Shown piece by piece: positions 5,630 through 8,192 of a DNA stretch of 8,192 nucleotides. The notes below the pieces were generated by a model that ran no database searches, had not been told where the DNA came from, and worked only from the letters and a program-made list of their open reading frames with translations. Source of the stretch: Bacteroidia bacterium (GTDB taxonomy: Bacteria > Bacteroidota > Bacteroidia > Bacteroidales > Azobacteroidaceae); contig BNTP01000099.1 in NCBI GenBank assembly GCA_025996695.1, positions 1 to 8,192 of the forward strand, given 5' to 3'. Position 1 is the first letter of the stretch. Each line of letters starts with the position of its first letter. Both the position numbers and the translations under genes were made by a program.

Positions 5630-6904
5630 TTACACATTTTTATTGAGAATACGATGGCCGATGCGACAAAATATACATTTTTTATGTTCACAATATTCTT
5701 TTTTCAACTGAATCAGGGCTTGGCTGTCGCCTGCCTGCGTATTTTTCACACCCGCCTGCATAAATAAATGTGTAATCGCATTGCGCTCCGGTGGCAATGC
5801 GTTCAACAAATCAAATGCTTTTTGCTTGTAATACATATTGTCTTGCCGACATCCGTAGGCAAACAAAATCGGTGACACCGTGTTAATGAGCAAAATATCA
5901 ATAGCAGACTGTCCCAAAGGTTTACTTTTCTTGTCAGCCGTTGTTTGAAAATGGTAATGCGATTGCCAATAATCGCTCACGTCCAACTTAAACAGCTTGC
6001 GATAATTTTCTATGCCATTGGTAGTTAAAACCTTGGCAAACAGCGACTGCAGTTGTTGAACAAAACCTGCCAACTGCACAATTTTGACATGCGGAAAATT
6101 ATTTGGACGCAACCTCAAACGTTTGAAAATCTGATTTTCCAAAGGTGTCAGGCTGTATTTTTTCTGCAAATACTCATATTCGGATTTTAAGCAAATGTAA
6201 TAAGTGTCGTCAATCGCATCCTCGTCCAGCAGTCCTGCCTGCCCCAACAAGAGAGCTTCAATTTGTAAGCTCGAATGCGCGTGCTTGAAAATGTATTTCA
6301 GCGGCAGACTTTTTGCAAGCCGTTCAAAAGCGTCATTATTGATTCCAAAACCGAAATTACGTGCCAAAGTGATGTAAAAAACAGTCTTCCAATCGCCCTG
6401 AGTCGTATCCAGCAATTGAAGAATGGTTTGCGTTTTGCGTTCGAGACGTTCGGTCAGCAAGGCGGTTTTCCAATCGCTCAAATAAATTTCCGGCACCGTT
6501 TTTATTTTGTCCAAACACGGTACAGGGTCTTCCATCTTCACAATCGACGTGTATTGCTCGTACAATTTTTCCGGAATCGGCATCACCCATTGCGGAATGA
6601 ATCGCCCTGACGCATCCTTAACAACAGGCGCGTCAATAACTTCCACCACATGCAAAATAGTTGAATTGTAAGCTTTGTTGACGTCATGACTGTGATGATA
6701 CCAATCGGAAGAGCGACAATGCATCTCAATATTGCCTGCCCAAACTTGTCCATCCAAGCGAATTTTCGCATTGAAAAAGTCCGGTCCGGCATCGGTATTA
6801 TAAATACCCGGGTCAATCACTTCCAAAACCTGTCCTTCGACGGTTTTGAAATTGTTGGTCGCATACAATTTATGCTTCCAAACATAGTGTAGAAAGATTT
6901 CCAT
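5630..6904 (-). CDS. DUF2851 family protein
   Basis: 424 residues, the normal size for this Bacteroidota-centred family of unknown function. The diagnostic N-terminal region is present: DAGPDFFNAKIRLDG at 38-52, then GNIEMHCRSSDWYHHSHDVN at 57-76 and STILHVVEV at 81-89. The C-terminus has a conserved cysteine cluster (YC at 404-405, then CIFC at 410-413) and IGHRILN. There is no signal peptide or membrane segment, so it is probably cytoplasmic. The spacing of Pro41-Asp42 and Glu60-x-His62 is reminiscent of PD-(D/E)xK nucleases with His in place of Lys; this is my inference. It is the first gene of the block, with the promoter at 7136-7166, and the next start is 55 nt downstream of its stop. 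Confidence 0.93.
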   Translation of the reverse strand: MEIFLHYVWKHKLYATNNFKTVEGQVLEVIDPGIYNTDAGPDFFNAKIRLDGQVWAGNIEMHCRSSDWYHHSHDVNKAYNSTILHVVEVIDAPVVKDASGRFIPQWVMPIPEKLYEQYTSIVKMEDPVPCLDKIKTVPEIYLSDWKTALLTERLERKTQTILQLLDTTQGDWKTVFYITLARNFGFGINNDAFERLAKSLPLKYIFKHAHSSLQIEALLLGQAGLLDEDAIDDTYYICLKSEYEYLQKKYSLTPLENQIFKRLRLRPNNFPHVKIVQLAGFVQQLQSLFAKVLTTNGIENYRKLFKLDVSDYWQSHYHFQTTADKKSKPLGQSAIDILLINTVSPILFAYGCRQDNMYYKQKAFDLLNALPPERNAITHLFMQAGVKNTQAGDSQALIQLKKEYCEHKKCIFCRIGHRILNKNV

Positions 6905-6951
6905 TTTTATTGTTGTTTTTTATGGTTATCGGATATTGCACCTAATGTGAA

Positions 6952-6964
6952 TTCCCTACGGGAA
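6952..6964. repeat. Short hairpin TTCCC-TAC-GGGAA
   Basis: A 5-bp perfect stem with 3-nt loop in the leader of the DUF2851 operon, of the same type as the GCCC-GTA-GGGC and AGCCC-GGA-GGGCT hairpins nearby. Confidence 0.45.
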
Positions 6965-6986
6965 ATTGTTGAAGAGGCGAGCGTCC

Positions 6987-7052
6987 ATTTTCTATTGATA
7001 TACAAGTCCTAACGGACTATTTGCCCGTAGGGCATTCATATCAATAGAAAAT
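6987..7052. repeat. Nested palindrome: 15-bp stem enclosing two hairpins
   Basis: ATTTTCTATTGATAT at 6987-7001 pairs perfectly with ATATCAATAGAAAAT at 7038-7052. The 36-nt loop contains AGTCC-TAAC-GGACT and GCCC-GTA-GGGC. As RNA or extruded DNA this would be a three-way junction. It lies in the predicted untranslated leader of the DUF2851 gene. It may be a leader structure or a REP/MITE-type mobile palindrome. Confidence 0.7.
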
Positions 7053-7073
7053 GACATCCCTCCCAAGCGCTAT

Positions 7074-7094
7074 AGCCCGGAGGGCTTTCACCTT
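7074..7094. repeat. AGCCC-GGA-GGGCT hairpin with TTTCACCTT tail
   Basis: A 5-bp stem with 3-nt loop, then TTTCACCTT. The same GGGCTTTCACCTT block is found at 1951-1963, 5.1 kb away, indicating a dispersed short repeat. Confidence 0.5.
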
Positions 7095-7135
7095 GTTTTT
7101 AGGTATTATATCCGGTATGCATATTAAAAATTGCT

Positions 7136-7166
7136 CAAAGGTAGTCAACTCTTTTATAACTGCCAA
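7136..7166 (-). promoter_or_regulatory. Promoter of the DUF2851-lipoprotein-DUF3108-ribF block
   Basis: On the minus strand TTG (7166-7164), a 20-nt spacer, then TACCTTTG (7143-7136), a full match to the Bacteroidota consensus. Transcription would begin near 7130, leaving a leader of about 225 nt with several hairpins before the ATG at 6904. An 11-bp repeat array begins 10 bp upstream of the TTG box. Confidence 0.65.
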
Positions 7167-7175
7167 ATTTTTTAT

Positions 7176-7252
7176 GTTATCTTTGTGTTATCGAATTGTT
7201 ATTTTTGTGTTATCATTGCGTTATCGTTCTGTTATCATTGCGTTAAATCCCC
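7176..7252. repeat. Seven degenerate 11-bp repeats GTTATCNNNNN
   Basis: GTTA starts at 7176, 7187, 7198, 7209, 7220, 7231 and 7242, exactly 11 bp apart each time. Five of the seven units read GTTATC, the third reads GTTATT and the last GTTAAA. The other five bases vary (TTTGT, GAATT, ATTGC, GTTCT), with ATTGC used twice. It lies just upstream of the promoter at 7136-7166, with all units on the same helical face, so it could be an activator-binding region. Confidence 0.85.
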
Positions 7253-7261
7253 TTTTTGCCT

Positions 7262-7340
7262 AATGTCATTTAAGTTAAGAAAATACGGTAGAAGTACAGA
7301 TTCCAACCTCGTTACCTCATTTTCTTAACTTAATGACATT
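7262..7340. repeat. 79-bp inverted repeat with 22-bp arms
   Basis: The arm at 7262-7284 (AATGTCATTTAAGTTAAGA followed by AAAT) pairs with 7319-7340 (ATTTTCTTAACTTAATGACA followed by TT), differing by one extra T. The 34-nt centre has no coding potential. It may be a miniature element or a deletion remnant of an insertion sequence with such ends; no target duplication is evident. Confidence 0.65.
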
Positions 7341-7376
7341 GCCTTTCCGTCCCGAGCACCCGCTCCGAAATCCCCC

Positions 7377-7475
7377 TCAAAACCCCGAATTTTCCGCCCC
7401 CATTTTTACCCAAAAACGAGGATTCCTGTTAAGAATCCTCGTTTTTTTATTTTGTCGAAATGAAGCCATTTGCAT
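7377..7475 (-). CDS. Tiny 32-codon ORF behind the element's promoter, copy B
   Basis: Counterpart of the ORF at 1749-1847, 28 of 32 residues identical, with the same start distance from its promoter box. Differences are at residues 2, 4, 31 and 32. Length is conserved because both use stop codons at the same position just outside the element. It may be a by-product of the conserved inverted repeat rather than a gene. Confidence 0.2.
   Translation of the reverse strand: MQMASFRQNKKTRILNRNPRFWVKMGAENSGF
7412..7446. terminator. Bidirectional intrinsic-terminator-like hairpin, copy B
   Basis: The same perfect 14-bp stem and 7-nt loop as at 1778-1812, with A-run and T-run flanks. On the minus strand it lies 38 nt past the -7 box at 7484-7491. 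Confidence 0.6.
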
Positions 7476-7483
7476 CTCGAAAA

Positions 7484-7514
7484 CAAAAGTACCATATATA
7501 CTCAAATCAAACAA
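7484..7514 (-). promoter_or_regulatory. Bacteroidota-type promoter inside MITE-like copy B
   Basis: Minus-strand TTG at 7514-7512, 20-nt spacer, TACTTTTG at 7491-7484. Compared with copy A one base of the -7 box differs at a non-consensus position, and the spacing is identical. Confidence 0.45.
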
Positions 7515-7566
7515 GTATTTAACAAAGTTTGACAGAAAAAAACTCTTAATTTATGTGAAAAAAAGT

Positions 7567-7626
7567 GGGTGTTTTCACCCGAAAAATGGGTGATTTTTGG
7601 GTGCAAAAGTGGGTGTCGAAGCGGGT
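7567..7626. repeat. Helically phased GGGT motifs, copy B
   Basis: GGGT begins at 7567, 7588, 7599, 7611 and 7623, with the inverted ACCC at 7577; spacings are 10-12 bp. GGGTG-TTTT-CACCC forms a 5-bp hairpin. This mirrors copy A at 1601-1661. Confidence 0.5.
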
Positions 7627-7849
7627 TTTCGCCTGCTAACTCCTTGATACTCAATACAAACCCGACTCTTAACAGGAATCGTCGTTTTTGGGTAAAAATC
7701 GAATTGAAAGTTTCGCGAACCATTAACAAAGTGATAGCGAAGCTTTCACAAAAAATAACAAAGAAGTATCCCGCTACGGGTTTAGGCTGCGAATGAAGTT
7801 TCATTCTCTCTCTGATCTCTTGTTTAGGCCTTGTGGCGGGAACTTTTTT

Positions 7850-7898
7850 TAGAGTTGAAAATTGAAAGTTGAAAGTTGAAAATTAAGAGTAGAAAATT
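7850..7898. repeat. Heptamer repeat array, 7 units, arm B
   Basis: Seven contiguous 7-bp units beginning TAGAGTT and ending GAAAATT, the inner units being mostly GAAAATT or GAAAGTT plus one AAGAGTA. Same length and end units as the array at 1386-1434 (read on the minus strand), but the inner five units differ. Confidence 0.85.
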
Positions 7899-8066
7899 TG
7901 CAGGGGAATAAAATAAAAAGACCGTACAGTCATTACTCCACCCCGTATGGGGTGGCATATTGATAACCCCGTACAAGCGCAGCGCAGTGCAGGGCAATTC
8001 GTGAATTCGTAGTTAAGAACAGGAAGCACAAAAAATAGATATAGTAATATAAATTTTTAATTAAGT
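7899..8066 (+). promoter_or_regulatory. Structured leader, arm B
   Basis: Counterpart of 1175-1385. It has the GACCGTACAGTC near-palindrome at 7920-7931 and a perfect CCACCCC-GTAT-GGGGTGG hairpin at 7938-7955. CCCCGTAC and GTGCAGGG form a stem with one mismatch, and GGGCAATTCGTGAATTCG follows. It lacks the 62-bp duplication of arm A. Confidence 0.4.
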
Positions 8067-8126
8067 AGAGTCTGTCCATAAATTACAAATATCAGACAGT
8101 AAATGTTTTAAGTGTCAAAAAAACAT

Positions 8127-8134
8127 TACCTTTG
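8127..8134 (+). promoter_or_regulatory. TACCTTTG -7-like box before the 8139 ORF
   Basis: A full match to TAnnTTTG, four bases before the ATG, so the transcript would be nearly leaderless. The -33 position has only a TTTTA-rich match rather than TTG, which weakens the call. Confidence 0.35.
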
Positions 8135-8138
8135 CGGT

Positions 8139-8192
8139 ATGAAAATGCAATTATTCGAGCCGCTACGGCTGAAATTTGAGAATGCGAATTGG
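8139..8192 (+). CDS. Start of an unidentified ORF (18 codons, runs off window)
   Basis: ATG at 8139 (a second in-frame ATG at 8145) opens MKMQLFEPLRLKFENANW, uninterrupted to the end of the window. From its place directly behind an IS-like end it may be a transposase, but 18 residues are too few to assign a family. Confidence 0.4.
   Translation, partial: MKMQLFEPLRLKFENANW

Larger units (their letters stand above)
7402..7699 (+). mobile_element. MITE-like element, copy B (298 bp)
   Basis: Terminal inverted repeats at 7402-7434 and 7667-7699 match at 32 of 33 positions, better than in copy A. The interior matches copy A, including the phased GGGT motifs and the promoter-like pair. It has no transposase gene. 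Flanks show no obvious target duplication. Confidence 0.5.
7340..8066 (+). repeat. Arm B of the ~700-bp inverted repeat (orphan leader)
   Basis: Aligns with the reverse complement of arm A (1169-1885) through the element, heptamer array and structured leader. Alignment ends at TAATTAAGTA (8057-8066), which in arm A is followed by AA and then the start codon. Here unrelated sequence begins instead, so this is a leader without its gene inside the window. Confidence 0.85.
8067..8192 (+). mobile_element. Possible insertion-sequence left end replacing the expected gene start
   Basis: Homology to arm A stops at 8066, and GAGTCTGTCCATAAATTAC follows, which has the look of an insertion-element terminal repeat. 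An ORF starts 72 nt further on. The other end, target duplication and transposase signature lie outside the window, so the assignment is an inference. Confidence 0.35.

Noticed and set aside
5625..5632. TAATTTTG promoter box for the Ig-like lipoprotein gene.
   Set aside because: No TTG box at the required distance; it overlaps the DUF2851 stop codon and is likely chance.
7567..7626. G-quadruplex from five GGG tracts.
   Set aside because: Most loops are about 8-9 nt and one is longer and contains a CCC tract that would pair instead; helical phasing explains the pattern better.
7333..7804. Overlapping ORFs of 75-100 codons on both strands in arm B, and a 61-codon ORF at 1587-1772 (minus).
   Set aside because: They run across the terminal inverted repeats, are not kept in frame between the two copies because of indels, and match no family I recognise.
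1169..8066. Composite transposon formed by the two arms around the four-gene block.
   Set aside because: Neither arm encodes a transposase, and the arms correspond to the leader of a surface-protein gene rather than to insertion sequences.

Overview
The window looks like chromosomal DNA of a member of the Bacteroidota. The four-gene block contains families typical of that phylum (DUF2851, a lipoprotein with SbsA-type Ig-like domains, DUF3108). The best promoter candidates match the Bacteroidota pattern TTG-N20-TAnnTTTG rather than a sigma70 -35/-10 pair, and start codons lie behind A-rich stretches without clear Shine-Dalgarno sequences. I cannot place it below phylum from sequence alone.

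Layout. (1) Positions 1-1168, minus strand: the first 389 codons of a secreted, repeat-rich surface-type protein whose 3' end lies outside the window. (2) 1169-1885: a long non-coding leader/flank (arm A) holding a structured region, a 7-bp-period repeat array and a 296-bp MITE-like element. (3) 1919-2032: a hairpin and eleven heptamer repeats that run up to the ribF stop codon. (4) 2033-6904, minus strand: a compact block transcribed as DUF2851 -> Ig-like lipoprotein -> DUF3108 protein -> ribF, with gaps of 55 and 49 nt and one overlap of about 56 nt, so probably one operon. (5) 6905-7340: the leader of that operon with several hairpins, a good promoter at 7136-7166, an exactly 11-bp-periodic repeat directly upstream of it, and a 79-bp inverted repeat. 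(6) 7340-8066: arm B, an imperfect inverted copy of arm A that ends where the start codon of a second repeat-rich gene would be expected. (7) 8067-8192: sequence unrelated to arm A that resembles the end of an insertion element, with the first 18 codons of an ORF.

The coding content is mostly ordinary: one housekeeping enzyme making FMN and FAD, two envelope proteins, and one conserved cytoplasmic protein of unknown function. The unusual part is the non-coding DNA. Nearly every sizeable gap carries short degenerate tandem repeats with a strict period (7 bp in four places, 11 bp in two), or nested hairpins. Two divergent copies of the same roughly 700-bp leader bracket the housekeeping block, facing outward. 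The two leaders each have a 49-bp heptamer array of the same unit number but with different internal units, and each contains a small element with 33-bp terminal inverted repeats, an internal promoter-like pair and a perfect 14-bp hairpin. No tRNA, rRNA or CRISPR array was seen.
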